This document shows, in pieces, positions 12,501 through 23,699 of a stretch of DNA of 64,000 bases; the first letter of the stretch is position 1, and the number at the start of each line of letters is the position of its first letter. The translations under genes and the position numbers were made by a program. A model generated the notes under the pieces. That model saw only the letters and a list, made by a program, of their open reading frames with translations, searched no databases and had not been told where the DNA came from. The DNA comes from Amblyomma americanum (Eukaryota > Arthropoda > Arachnida > Ixodida > Ixodidae): the NCBI RefSeq assembly GCF_052857255.1, contig NW_027526484.1, positions 1,771,501 to 1,835,500 on the forward strand. The letters are read 5' to 3'.

Positions 12501-15150
12501 GAACCGCACTCCGGGCTAATGCTTTTGTCTGTGCCGGCCGTTATGAATTCTTATTTTGAAGCGCTACTTCTTATGGTGAAGATCCCGGGGAAGACGTAGT
12601 TTGTGCAGTCTGGAGGTACACGAGGCGAACACGAAACGGGGGTGCAGCACACCTTCTTCGTCGCCATGATGGACTACACCGCCGAAAAAAGAGCTCCTTC
12701 AACTCGAAAAGATTTTTTTAATTGTCTAAAGTATTCAGTGAATAACCCTGTATATGTGATAACAAGGGGCCACTGGCCGAGCCGTGCGGGTGGCTGGCTG
12801 TCAAACGGGAGCCATAGCACTGCAGTCAACATTTTCATTACCAGCTCCGAGTCGGTCGGATGATCAGAGTGTAGAGTAAAACACGTAGAAATTATACCTA
12901 GCAAGGCCGTTGAATTCCGAAGTTGTAGGCCTTCTTTGTCGGAACGAAGTTCGATTTCAGCTGAGTGAGGTTTTAAAGAACTGGCTGCAGCGCAAAAATT
13001 CTTCGACGAAATTCCACTCTCAAATGAAAGCCGGTTGGCGGCGTTAGTGTGGAGTTTTTCCATTCATATTGTGAGTAGTTCAGCACAGTCGTATCTTTCT
13101 ATATTCACTGGAATTGAGGTATAGGAAAGCGGTCCGACAATGAGGTGGGCAAAGTCAATCATTGTAATCTTACCATGGAAATAAAGCAGCAGCTTAACAA
13201 CTTTGGTCTGAATCATCGCTCGCTCCCCCTTGCATTGTGCGATGTGCTAAAAAAGAAAAAAGTTGTACAACTCTCCAAATAACAGCAACATCTCTTGGTT
13301 CTATTTCTGTCGCTGGTGAGACATGAGACCACATAATCGCGCGCCTGATTTTATGAACCACATTTCTCGCAGGCATGGTAGGAAACTGACTCTCAACGTT
13401 TGGGTAATGCGTAGCCATGCAAGCAAAGCAATCACGGGCGGTTTAGCTTGGGGCTAATCAAGAATTATTGTGTGCTAGCACCACTAGCCCTGATTTAAAT
13501 TTACTCTGTATACTTTTGCTTGACGTGAACTGGCTTACTTCGGTTGATATTTCATATGATGTAAGTTTGCGTGATATTGCATCATTTTAAACTTATACTG
13601 CGGTATAATTGGTCAATTCTCTGCATTCACAGGCCCATTTGATCCTGATTCCGCTCCTGGCGCTGAGATGTAGCTTGTAGGCTACGCGCCACTGCCTTGT
13701 GATGGCAGATGCTGCCATCGGCGGGGCTTATGAGGCCCAAGTTTTTCCTGAGGAATCTCTCCCATATGATTAATTGAACTGCCACTGCGGGCCGTTTGCT
13801 CATAATTTGATGGGCAGCTTGTGATGACGTCACAACGTCACGTGACCAAGGTGGCCCACGTGCTAGAAGCAGGATTCCGATAGACAGACCACCGATTTTC
13901 GGCGGAGTAGAAACGCTAGGGCACTATAATGGCAACCACAGGAACCGTTCACTCGAGACACCGACAGTTAATGTTTGCCATTATTCAGCCTAAAAGCTGC
14001 ATTTTAGCCACGCGTTTGAGTTTCAAATGGCCTGAAAAATGTTTTAATTCAAGAGACAGCATAAGAGCCTCACTGCAGTGGCAAGCCGGAATCGCACTGA
14101 GGGAAGACACTTAAGAAATAAAAAGCTTCATAGCTGGAGGAGCGGGATCCGAAGCCGCGGTTGCGCTAAAAAATCAGTTCCGCTGGTCGCTGCTTCAGAC
14201 CTCAACGCCATCGCAACAGCATTTTTAAAGCACTGTATTTTAATTGCATTGAAAATATTTTCATTTACATTAACTTTTTAGGAAACGCCTCGAATCGTAT
14301 CGCAAAAGGACAGAGCAGCAGAGCACTAGATGCGAGGTAAGGCTGAGCACATCACCAAGAGGGAGGGCCACTCCGATTTAATGTCGTTCGGTTCATGCAC
14401 TTGCCTCAGATGAACGGTCAGTTGGGAGAAATCTTAACATTCTGCCTGTAAAAATTGCCAAGCTCTCAATCTATGCTTGCATTGTCGTCATCTTGGTCAC
14501 TACGCACGTTCACGCGTGTTAAATTGCCAGTCTCTCACGCTGCAGTTTGAAAGGGTGGTCTTCATTAGCTTCAATCCGTGCGCGTGGAAGCGTCATCAGA
14601 CAAGCGTCCAGCAATCCGCACGATATGGCGAGAGGTTAAAGGCAGTGAAATTCAGAAGACCCAGTGCTATCGTAAAGTCATCGGGTAATGGTAATTAAGC
14701 GGCCTAGAAATTTTTTCTAAGTTTTTTCTATGCTTAGACTCATTGTAATGTTCGTGGTAAATGCTATTGCATTTTTTTCTGAATATTCTTGGCGTACATT
14801 AGTTTTTGTACAGACACAACAACGTGCTGACTTATTTTAGCGGCGCATATAGATAACAATGAAATTTTGTAGGTGCAGTTAACATGTATGCACGCAGTGC
14901 GTGCCAGAAGTAAAGGCAGAGTGTTATTTTGGGGCTCAACTCGTAACTGTCTCGGTTTTGTCTCACGTATTAGCTCTAACAATACACACACATGTACACG
15001 GACACACTCAATAAAAGGATCTAGCCTCTCGTCCAACAATGCCTTTAGGGCTTGTCGCCTTTAGGGCTTGTCTTAAATGTTTATTACTCACTAATATCGC
15101 CGGAAGTTGCCTACTACAAAAATAACTCGAATTTTAAAACGACTGTTAGT

Positions 15151-15318
15151 TAGGGTGAGGGTGAGGGAGGGTCACCGATGTGAGGGCGAGAGAGGGCCAG
15201 CAAGTTTTTTGAATTGAGGATGAGGCTGAGGGAGGGCCGGATAACATCTCAAAATGAGGGCGAGGGTGAGGGAGGGCCTTGGATTCAACAGTGAGGGTGA
15301 GGAAGGAAAACCAAAAAT
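15151..15318. repeat. Right subterminal G-rich repeats of hAT element
   Basis: Repeats of GTGAGGGYGAGGGAGGG type lie on the same (plus) strand as the left set rather than inverted to it. They run up to about 20 bp from the right terminus. Confidence 0.7.
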
Positions 15319-15347
15319 GAGGGCATTTGCCCACCTCTGGCCGCGAG

Positions 15348-16469
15348 TAACCTTGTCGGCAGAAAGGAGCGAAATCACGTCTCCTAAGCGAAGAGAGGGC
15401 ATCGAACTTCGATGAAACTTTTCGTCTGTCTCCTGGTTCCAGCGTGCGGTGATGCTGCCGGAGTACGACATGGGTCAAAATCGGTGTTTGCCAACTCCCG
15501 CGGTAAGCCAAGACAGCACGCGGCGCCAAGGAACCAACTCTCTGTCCAGCAGCCCGAGCGGCGCACGAGCAGTCCTCGTGACGTATGAGAGAAACGAGAG
15601 CGCAGAATCCACCGTTTTCACAAGGCCGCTCGGCGCGTGGGCCCCTCTTATCCAGCTCCGGCTCATTTGGCTCTTCATTCGCGCGCCACGATCGTACTGC
15701 TGTCAAGCGTGGTTTGAGCGAGCGAAAGAGCGAAATCAGTTGCGGCCATCACTCTGCGGCCCCGTTGCAGCGGTGGGCCGATGTCTTTGCGATGGTTTCT
15801 TTGCCCGCAGTCAGCCAGTTGGCGCGCGTGACGGTGCAAGTTGCAGCGAACACCCCGCGCTTTTGAGATGGCGATGTAGCCCCAAAGTGACGAGATGCTG
15901 AGGTGGCGAAGTTAGTTTGTCATGCATGAGGTCTGTCCATGGCAGTGCTGTCGCTTCCTAAAGAGGAAGCCGTGGTTGGGAGCAGTGGTCAGGCACAATT
16001 TGTGATGTGCTATTGTGATGGCAGTCATAAGTGAAATGGAAGCTTTTTAGCATAGCAGACATGCTATTCAGGAATGAAGAGAAAGCACACTAGATTCTGG
16101 CTTTCGGAGCATCTCATGGGAACAGAAGGCGCGCTGCAATCCTTGTGCAGCAATAGTGGCAAGGCAGGCGGCCAAGTCCAATGAAAATTCTGCATACCTA
16201 TACCTACGACAGAGGGGCAGTTTTAAGCGGACACGGCACAGAGCAATTGTTTTAAGTGAGGGCGTCGATGCCAATATTCTGCCGCTATTATCTTTGGATC
16301 TTCAACCAAGCGTACGCGGCGTAAGCCGGGATACTGGAGTGACCGAGTCATTAGAAAGGTAGCGCTGGCGGACAACGGACAAGGACACGAAGTGGAGAAA
16401 CTGCGCTGAACTAGTAAGTGTTATCCACCACTCTTAAGTCCCTCTATGCTGCCAAGTGAAATGATTCTT
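15348..16469. other. Intergenic or intronic DNA without a recognised gene
   Basis: Frames of 60-186 codons occur on both strands but show no recognisable domain, and those reaching left run into the hAT repeats. I call nothing here. Confidence 0.4.
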
Positions 16470-16679
16470 TTTCCATCTAGAAACAGGGCATCTCTATGGG
16501 TTCAAACATCGCTCCTGTTCTGAGCGTCCTCTACATGGTTATGCATGAGATAGATTATATTAGGACTAAAAAACAGAAAGAAGAAATATAGGTCCCAGCC
16601 CGCACCATTAAATATAACGGGCTTACTGCTATGCATGACAAAAAATTTGGCAAGGAACTTGAAAATTTTCCACTGCTTA

Positions 16680-16942
16680 AAATCTTCGCATACGTTGATG
16701 ACAGTTTAATCCTCCTATACTGCCGCTACAATGCTCTTATGGCCGAAGTACACAAGGTGCTAGCCGTTTTCACAGTCTTTATCTCCGCCTGTTTTAACAC
16801 ATGAAATACCGGTAAATGACTGCATTCGCTTTCTGGAATTGAAGTTGCGCTTTTCGCACCAGCCCATTCGCTGGATCTTTGAGCATAGAGCCAACAAGCC
16901 AGTCTTTCTTTACGATTCAGCGCTTTCGAAATCAGTCAAGAG
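16680..16942 (+). pseudogene. Penelope-like reverse transcriptase fragment
   Basis: YVDD is the RT catalytic aspartate pair. Two in-frame stops follow at about 16801-16817, before the LELKLRFSHQPIRW block, which is in another frame. The end NKPVFLYDSALSKSVKRN matches the Penelope-like thumb region and is interrupted by the foldback insertion. Confidence 0.7.
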
Positions 16943-16954
16943 AAACATAGTGCA

Positions 16955-17114
16955 CAGAAGTACTTGTATTTGGGCGTGTTGGTTCATATCTTTTCAGGAG
17001 GACACAGGGGCGCAACAAAAACACACGGACATAGAAGTAGACAGGGATAGTAAGCGCTCGTCCCTGTCTACTTCTACGTCCGTGTGTTTTTGTTGCGCCC
17101 CTGTGTCCTCCTGA
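16955..17114. mobile_element. 160-bp foldback insertion with 12-bp target duplication
   Basis: A 54-bp arm (16994-17047) and its near-perfect reverse complement (17061-17114) flank a 13-base loop. The insert interrupts the Penelope-like frame. AAACATAGTGCA occurs directly before it (16943-16954) and after it (17115-17126). Removing the insert and one duplicate rejoins the reading frame, so this is a true insertion. I know no named family for it. Confidence 0.75.
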
Positions 17115-17484
17115 AAACATAGTGCAATCCTTTACCAACGCGCAGCTCAAATCGTCTGAGAACTGCCCTGAGAGTAGTCATTTAAACCATGAACAGAGAC
17201 TGCTTAAGCCTCGGTGCTCGGCGTTACTCCTGTCCTCTGTGGCTGAAAAATTGTTAAAGACAAAGCAAAGCAAAAAACACACTTTCAAGAGTGAGAGGGT
17301 TCGGAAAAAAAAACTGGCCGTCATTTCATACGTTCAACAGGTGTCGCATAATTTTTAAAAAATTTGCAAAAGGGCTGGAGTAGATGTACTGTTTGCTTCT
17401 GATCACCTTCCTAACCTTTTCCGGCTTGTCAATGGACCTAGGGAGGAGTTTCCGGAATGCACAACTAGGCGCCGGGATCTTACC

Positions 17485-17800
17485 ATGATATGCTCCGCGC
17501 GTGTTTTTTGCTCCATTCATTTAACCTGTGACAGGAAATACATCGGCCAGACAGGTCGGTGTATAAATAAAAGGCTGCTAGAACATACTAACACAAAAGA
17601 AAAGAAGACTGGAAACTTGGCCATTCACTGCCGGGACTGCCGTCCCTGTCTTCGCCGCTCTTCGAACTTTGAAGAAACAAATTTTGACAAACAACAGAAA
17701 CCAACACACCCGTGAAATAAGAGAAGCAGCTAACACCAAAAAGCTAAACGATTGTTCCGTCAGCAGGCTGCCAGTTGCCGTGTTGGAAAAAGAAATAGAT
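17485..17800 (+). pseudogene. Penelope-like GIY-YIG endonuclease fragment
   Basis: The core KYIGQTGRCINKRLLEH has the expected Arg and Glu region of GIY-YIG nucleases. AIHCRDCRPCL follows. The frame then shifts, and REIREAANTKKLNDCSVSRL continues in a second frame. In intact elements this domain nicks target DNA. Confidence 0.75.
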
Positions 17801-18320
17801 TCCTCTCTGCCTCGATATGATTCTCCGCTCTTCTTGGGCTTTCGCGCGTGTGTTTATTTGTATCACCTCGCCTGTGTTAATTGTGTTTATATACCATCTT
17901 CATTCCTTCGAAGATTTAATGTCATCAGCATTGTAAGCCTCTTTCTCTGTTGGTTTTCACGCAAGTTACACTTTTTTGTTTTCTTGTCTTTCATTGCACA
18001 TACTTTTCGCTGTTTCTCAGTGTGAATCGTTTTTAGCGTTGTTTTTTTTTCGGTCGCTTTTTAGTTGTGTTGTTTGTTGCCTTTTATATCATTTTCTTTC
18101 TATATTTTTTCATTGTCACCAGTTCAGCCGTGTTAGTTGTTGGCTTTCATTCGCTTTGTTCGTGCTTTTTGCTATCGTTTTTTCTTTTTTGGACCTGTCT
18201 CTTTTTGCGTTGGGAACGATTAGATAGGTGGTGACTCATATGGTTTGCCTCGTTTCATCCTTGCATATCCTTGTGCATGCGTGTCTCTGCCTCCTTGTGC
18301 TTGCGAATTTTCTGTCACAG

Positions 18321-18327
18321 TATAAAA
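18321..18327 (+). promoter_or_regulatory. TATA-like box in Penelope-like 3' region
   Basis: TATAAAA lies in the putative pseudo-LTR, followed about 30 bases later by an AATAAAG-like signal. Inference only. Confidence 0.35.
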
Positions 18328-18986
18328 GGTGCGGTTCAGTTGTCTTCGAAAATAAAGTTATTAGTTCAGCACCGTTGTGTCAGCGCTGCCTTTCTCAAAA
18401 TCATAAATGCCAACCAACTCGCCCAGCAACGAACTTTCCCTAGTCATCAGTGTGACGGATGGTGCGGAAGAACCACCTGCATCCGTTCCATCTGCTGCTG
18501 CATCAAAACCTGGCGCCATGGAACTTTCACAGCAGGAGTTACTTCACCTATTGGGCTCTCATAGAGTTGCAAGACGACCGCATTTTCTGACCAAACAGGT
18601 GAGGAGTGACGAGCCGACTTATTCGCGAAATGCACCGGTAAACATACACAATGCTCACTACTGGAGATATTCAAACCCCCACTGGGTTTCACAGACGCAG
18701 CACCGTTACCAATGGCCGTTCAGTGTTTGGAATTTCTGAAGGTAGCTTGCTCGGGCCTGTGTTTTTCGACCAGACGATGACAGCAGAGCGCTATGTCAGT
18801 GACATCCACAAAGGACCCATTGACGACTTCCTTTTGTATCTGTCAGTCGACAAGGCCACTGATGTATGGTTTCAGCAGGATAGCATCCTCACAGGCAGCA
18901 GCGACAAGGCTCTCGGACCTGGCTGGACATCGCATTTCCACAGCAGTGGATCGGACGGCTTGGTCAGGGGTAGGAAACTTCATATA

Positions 18987-19255
18987 TACAGGCTGTCCCA
19001 GCCAACTCTTGCCAGGGGGTAATAATGTGCCGCGGCACTCCAAGACTACACGACCAAATGCATGCTGGTGGCTATTGTATGGAGCAAGTCACAATATTTT
19101 TTGTAGTGTGCGTAAATGCATAATCATTCGAGATTAATGAACCAGCCTCGCAAGCAAAAAAGATGGTGAAAACTTCCAACTAGAAAGTTGTAGAACGGCC
19201 CCAAAACGTTCGAATGAACAGTTTGTAACTTTCAATCTATTACGCATTAGGATGC
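18987..19255. mobile_element. Solo arm of the TACAGGG foldback family
   Basis: From TACAGGCTGTCCCAGC onward this matches the arms of the 922-bp inverted-repeat element at 40417-41338. Shared landmarks include TGCCGCGGCAC, CTATTGTATGGAGCAAGTC and AACTAGAAAGTTGTAGAACGG. Homology fades near 19255 and no opposite arm is present, so it is a truncated copy. Confidence 0.7.
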
Positions 19256-19769
19256 CTGGGCCTGTTGGTAGCTCAAGATCGACGAAACAATAGTCCAGAA
19301 AGGAGAAAACAGCGAAGTAGTAAGGGAAGACAAAGCGCTGACTTTCATCAAGGTTTATTGGAAAGAACATCAGGTTTGTACACAAGGGCAGCCTAGAATA
19401 CAAGCAACAAAGATGAATTCTCGTGGCCTCCAAGCAAGTATGTGATGTGGCTAAAAGTTTGTGACTAAATAAAAAAATCTAGCGCATATATATCATGATT
19501 GCCGCTGCCCTGGATTTTCAACAAATATGCTTTGAATGCCTGCATACAAAGCTTTCCCAAGTGTATTTTCCAGACGTATTTACTTCCATATGCCATAATA
19601 GTGCAGCATCTGGGATATCAGTCTCCCTAAAACCTTTTGAGCAGCATAACGGACATAGACCACGCCTGCAACACTTTTCTCGAAAAGCATAAATGTTTGC
19701 TTACTAAGAACTGTGCAACTTACGATTCTTTCAGAGGTGATATGTTGTCTGGGTGCCATTTTCGTAATG
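19256..19769. other. Non-coding stretch downstream of the acyltransferase gene
   Basis: On the minus strand this follows the TAG of the last acyltransferase exon. AATAAA-like words on that strand could serve as poly(A) signals, but none is clearly placed. No gene is seen. Confidence 0.35.
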
Positions 19770-20027
19770 CTACCCGTTATATGACTTCCCGCCTTCACCG
19801 TTTTGTAGCGAGGCAACCTTGTCACCTTGAGGAGACGAGGCTACCCATGGTAATTTGGGTTCTTTGCCATCAGCATTCGCCTGCTCGTTTACTGCCTCCT
19901 TGGTCGTCTTCGTTCGTCGTGGCTCAAAGATGAGTTTCTCTAGCTTTCCCGTCGGTGCTTCGCAGGTGATGAACAGCAGGTAACTGAGCAAAAAGCTCCA
20001 GAGAACCATGGAGAAGAAGAAGGACAC
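19770..20027 (-). CDS. NRF-6-like acyltransferase 3, exon 10 (last exon)
   Basis: The acceptor TTATTGACAG lies at 20028-20037 and the exon opens in phase 0 with VSFFFSMVLWSFLLSYLLF, a hydrophobic membrane segment. The family signature EAPTGKLEKLIFEPRR follows, then a hydrophilic tail of about 45 residues ending at a TAG. Exon 9 ends in phase 0 at a GTAAGT donor, which matches. The tail is predicted cytosolic (inference). The exon is uninterrupted. Confidence 0.8.
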   Translation of the reverse strand: MSFFFSMVLWSFLLSYLLFITCEAPTGKLEKLIFEPRRTKTTKEAVNEQANADGKEPKLPWVASSPQGDKVASLQNGEGGKSYNG

Positions 20028-21192
20028 CTGTCAATAAAGAGGAGCAAGGCATGGAAGGAATCAGTGCTTGCAAGAAGGAGATTTTTAATTCGACTTGTAA
20101 ACGCCTGAGCCATGCTGATCAGCGAGCCAGACACTGAGCTTGAAAGCTACATGTGAACATCTGTCACCTGTTGCATTTGCATTTGTTTGGGGCATAGTAC
20201 TGATGACGTTCCCGAGAAGTTGGCCCTGTCTTGTGCACCGTGGAACGAGCGCGAGCTTCCACGCGTCGTCGCTCTGCTTCATCCATTGGCGCTACTCAGC
20301 TGCCACATCGACAATCCGAAACTGTCTGCCTGGTCATTGGCGCTCCATCGCTCTGCTGCAGCGCCCTCCATCTACGTAGCTGCGTCGATGTCTACTCTGG
20401 CGATCCGTATCTGTGCCGCTGAGTCACTTTCTAGCAGGCGCCTATCTGCGCTGGGTACGCGGTACTTGCAACTCCCCCTTCTGTGCCTCCTTCTTGCTAC
20501 GCATGCGCTCTGCCCTTTGCAGACGCGTCAGTGCGATGACGATAGATGCGAATGCACGTCTTTCCTATAAGACCTATACTTCAGTAAAATCGGGTACGCG
20601 CTGGCAGCGTCAGACTGGCGCAGCATTAACGCTGGCAGCTGAAAAGGAGCAGGAGGGCTCCATACTAGCGATGATACGCTAAGGTTTTCAAGAATTGTAC
20701 AAAAATGGGCTGGTCGAATGGTGGATAACGAATTCACGCATGGGGCTTAAGTAAACGCTAGCACATCGAGATGCGGTAGCTCCAGTTGTGGGTCGGCATT
20801 ACTAAGCAGAACCGCTTGGTCAGATCGGGGAGCTGGGTGATATTGAAACACAGTCGGATTGGGGAGTAAATAGAAAGGGAATTTAAGAGCGCGTTTTAGG
20901 CCGGTTCCTTTGCTTCGCGGTCTTGGGAAACAAGTTTACTCATTCAGTGCGCCCACTTTTGCGCAGGGCGCCGGTTCAGTTGCATCAGTTTAGAATCTAT
21001 GGCATGGAGTCAATACAAATGCCGGATCTTCCAAAGGGCGTGACTTTGCTCAGCTACACGCCTGACTCGTCGGGCTCTTATCGCGCTTACATACGCGATA
21101 CTGATTGGAAATTTTCGGAGCGTGAAAACGATGCTAAAATCGCATAACTTCCACCGCAGCGGCTTCGCTGAGTTTGTACAGTTTCTGTCACA

Positions 21193-21427
21193 CTGCTGCC
21201 GCGGCGGGTCAGTGGTTATGACACTCGGTTTCTGACCCGGAAGACAGGGGTTCGATCCCGTGCAACAGCGGTCGAATTTTGATGGAGGCGAAATTCTAGG
21301 GGCCCGTGTACTGTGCGATGTCAGTGCACGTTGAAGAACCCCAGGTAGTCGAAATTTCCGGTGCCCTTCATTACTGTGTCCCTCATAGACTGAGTCGCTT
21401 TGGGACGTTAAATCCCCATAAACCAGC
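21193..21427 (+). repeat. Ruka-type tRNA-derived SINE
   Basis: The tRNA-like head has A-box-like GGGTCAGTGGTTATGAC and B-box GGTTCGATCCC. The body includes GTGCGATGTCAGTGCACG and GAGTCGCTTTGGGACGTTAAA. TTCTGTCACA flanks both sides (21183-21192 and 21428-21437) as the target duplication. The name follows the remembered tick SINE family Ruka; a consensus alignment would confirm it. Confidence 0.85.
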
Positions 21428-22736
21428 TTCTGTCACAACTCGAGTCCGCTACGACCGACACCGCGGTGTAGAAGGAGCGCTGCACGATGGATGGCGCTGT
21501 TATGGGCCGTGTTTTCCACTATTGAGGCTGCACCGGGTGAGGAGCCTCGTGTCTATCGCTCTCGCGAGGTCTCTCTCATCAGCAAGCGCACGAGGCCAAG
21601 AAGGAAATGCGACCACGCCCGGCGCAGCCTTGGTACCGGCAGGAATGGGACTCAGGTGTAATGCCACAACAGCCGTCAGTGAACTAATGGTGCTTTCGTT
21701 CGGCCACCTAAAGTTAGTGTTGTATTTATAAAGAAAACTCCTTTTAAAATGCGAGCGGTCACTGCAGCCGACTCAATTTTGTATCTGTTATTTCCAGTAC
21801 AGCACGTCCCGGAGTAATCGACTGCTCTAGTGGTACAAACAAAAGATCGAAATTACCATTTGGTCAAAAAACGTTGACACCGGTGCCCGACAAGCTTTTC
21901 ATAAGCATATCCGAGGCTGTGTTAAAGGTAATCCAGGAAGCAGCAACTTACACGCTGTGTCACCTTGTGCACCGTCACTCAAAGGTTTATGGAACGGAAT
22001 ACGCTTAAAAATTTAAATTTCAGGACCGCATTTGTACTTAAAATAGGATAAACATGCGCACCCTATTGGGCGAGTTACGCAGTGCAGGATTAGGTGGTAC
22101 GCAATTCGCCCTGGATGGAAATAAATATCTTCCCCAAAATCACGTTTTAATGAACAAATGAAGTTAGGGATACGTCGCTCAGCATAATTCACTAGAAATT
22201 TCAGGCATCTACTAACTACCACCTTCTGGTGATCTCTAGGAGCGGGCCCTGCCCATATTCTGCTGTGTCCACATGCAGCGGCGATTAATACCGAATTTGT
22301 TAGGCTCGGGATATTTTAAAAATTTGACGCTTGTGTATCTGTCGGGCGTTGCTCCATACAAAGTATAGTCTCAAGTTTGGCAGGTGCTTCCAAGCAACAT
22401 TCCTAGCGGAGACGCCCGTCTCTTCTTCCTCTCCTGCCTTGCTCTAATCTCTTTTGTAGCGATAGCTACATTACGGTAGCATTCCGAGCCTTCAGCGTGG
22501 CGGCGCCGCCCCCTTGTTTCTGCGCCGCCACACTTTCACGTGGTTGGTTACGTGGTGCGAAGCAGCTGCCGGCGGCACGGCGCTTTGGCTGATCACGTGG
22601 TTCGTCATGTGGTTGGTCACGTGACCAAGTTCCACTCGGCCATCTGTAGTTATTGCATCACTCCAGGTTTAACCAGAGCTAAACCACCGCCAATTTTTTG
22701 CTCCTCCTACTCTGAAGAGAAAGGAGTAAAAAGAGA

Positions 22737-22785
22737 GTAAGCTGTCCTCTAGCGGCCTTTCTTTTAATTTTAGAGGACAGCTTAC
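22737..22785. repeat. Short perfect hairpin
   Basis: GTAAGCTGTCCTCTA (22737-22751) is repeated inverted at 22771-22785 with a 19-base loop. It may be a transposon relic; nothing else supports a function. Confidence 0.6.
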
Positions 22786-23242
22786 CCTCTTTTAGTACCA
22801 TATAGGCGCATCCGTGCTTACAGTGAAGCTGCACTCGGAAACGGTAGTGGCGGTCATGATACCAGTGGCAAGCCAGTGCGCTTTTCTCTCCTTCTTCTCA
22901 CGGACACAAACACACACCCTCTCTCACAATACAAGTGAGGAATTCAGTACTTGCAGCGGGCGGCTAGAATATTTCCCCACCGCGGCTTAGCATGCAGCAA
23001 CGTGGAGCGTATCTCTCTGGGGGCTTCAGTGTCAATGTTTCCCTAATAGTTCAACCAACTTGATATCTATGAACGCCATCTATATTTGGCATTTTTAGAT
23101 AAATTTGGTCCCCTAAAGTCATGTGCGGCTTTTGATCAACAAAGGAAACAAAAAACGAATTCACGTCTTGACGAAACATGCGAGAAATTCTAGTTATGCA
23201 TATCTGTTCACAGAACCAAAATTCTTCACTCCGGACACTTAC

Positions 23243-23392
23243 CACGAAGAAGTGCGAGAAGAACATCCTCTAGCGGGAGATGTGCAGCCAAAGATGTATG
23301 AAGGGCATGTGGATGATGTACACACCGAAGGATCGCCTGCTCAGGGGCGTGAAGGCACTCAAGGACCAAAGACAGGAATGTGTTCAAGAAGC
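23243..23392 (-). pseudogene. NRF-6-like acyltransferase 3, exon 9, frameshift and stop
   Basis: Acceptor GCGAACGCAG precedes 23392 and donor GTG|GTAAGT follows 23243. Phase fits exon 8 (one leftover G joins GC to give Gly) and exon 10. It reads GFLNTFLS, then one extra T shifts the frame. After the shift it reads FTPLSRRSFGVYIIHMPF and LWLHISR, then TAG, then RMFFSHFFV. LSR-SFGVY-IH-P is a strong family motif. The splice sites are intact while the coding sequence carries two lesions. Confidence 0.75.
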
Positions 23393-23699
23393 CTGCGTTC
23401 GCGTAAGGATACGTAGGAAAACACTGGTAATCATGTTTTATGCCGACGTGAATATGGCAGAATGTGCACTTCTCTGGAGCATGCAGTAAAAAAAAAAGAG
23501 CACACTGTTGCTCCTAGATTTTCGGAGTACTCACTGCGGTTCTAAAGAATGTGGTACAATGAAGCCCTAAATATCTGGTGTTTATATTCATATTGGGTGA
23601 TGCAGGGACTATGGCAACTCACATGGAGCAATGCACAAATTTAGCCTGCAGACTAGTTTCCAAAGGCCCCGCGACCGCTTTGCTGCTGTTTGACAGCCA

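Larger units (their letters stand above)
12262..15347. mobile_element. hAT-type DNA transposon, non-autonomous, with 8-bp target duplication
   Basis: The element spans 12270-15339 (3070 bp). The left end begins CAGAGATGGGCATCC and the inverted right end begins CAGAGGTGGGCAAATG, giving 12-bp terminal inverted repeats with one mismatch. It is flanked by the 8-bp duplication GCCGCGAG at 12262-12269 and 15340-15347. The CAGAGGTGGGCA ends and 8-bp duplication are diagnostic of hAT elements. No hAT transposase motif is visible in any frame, so it is probably mobilised in trans. Both subterminal regions are rich in GAGGGTGAGG-type repeats. Confidence 0.85.
16470..18400 (+). mobile_element. Penelope-like element, 5'-truncated and frameshifted
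   Basis: Plus-strand fragments appear in the expected order. RT: MGSNIAPVLSVLY near 16495, then the catalytic block IFAYVDDSLILL near 16685-16720 and LELKLRFSHQPIRW near 16835. Then a GIY-YIG endonuclease: DRKYIGQTGRCINKRLLEH at about 17533-17590, followed by AIHCRDC and a conserved C-terminal block (REIREAANTKKLND). Stops and frameshifts separate the pieces. Penelope-like elements combine this RT with a GIY-YIG nuclease. A TATA-like box follows in the 3' region. A 160-bp foldback insert splits the RT C-terminus. Confidence 0.8.
19770..23690 (-). repeat. Duplicated 3' gene segment, unit 2
   Basis: This is the partner of 5827-11990. It holds the last exon, homologous intron blocks and the penultimate exon in the same order. 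A Ruka SINE (21193-21427) is present here and absent from unit 1, so it inserted after the duplication. Confidence 0.6.

Noticed and set aside
13627..13860. CRE/E-box-like words (GATGACGTCA, TCACGTGACC) as a promoter
   Set aside because: Similar words recur near 5420 and 22618 without genes, so a dispersed repeat is more likely.
15146..15706. Minus-strand 186-codon frame
   Set aside because: Its end is built from the hAT subterminal repeats and it has no domain text.
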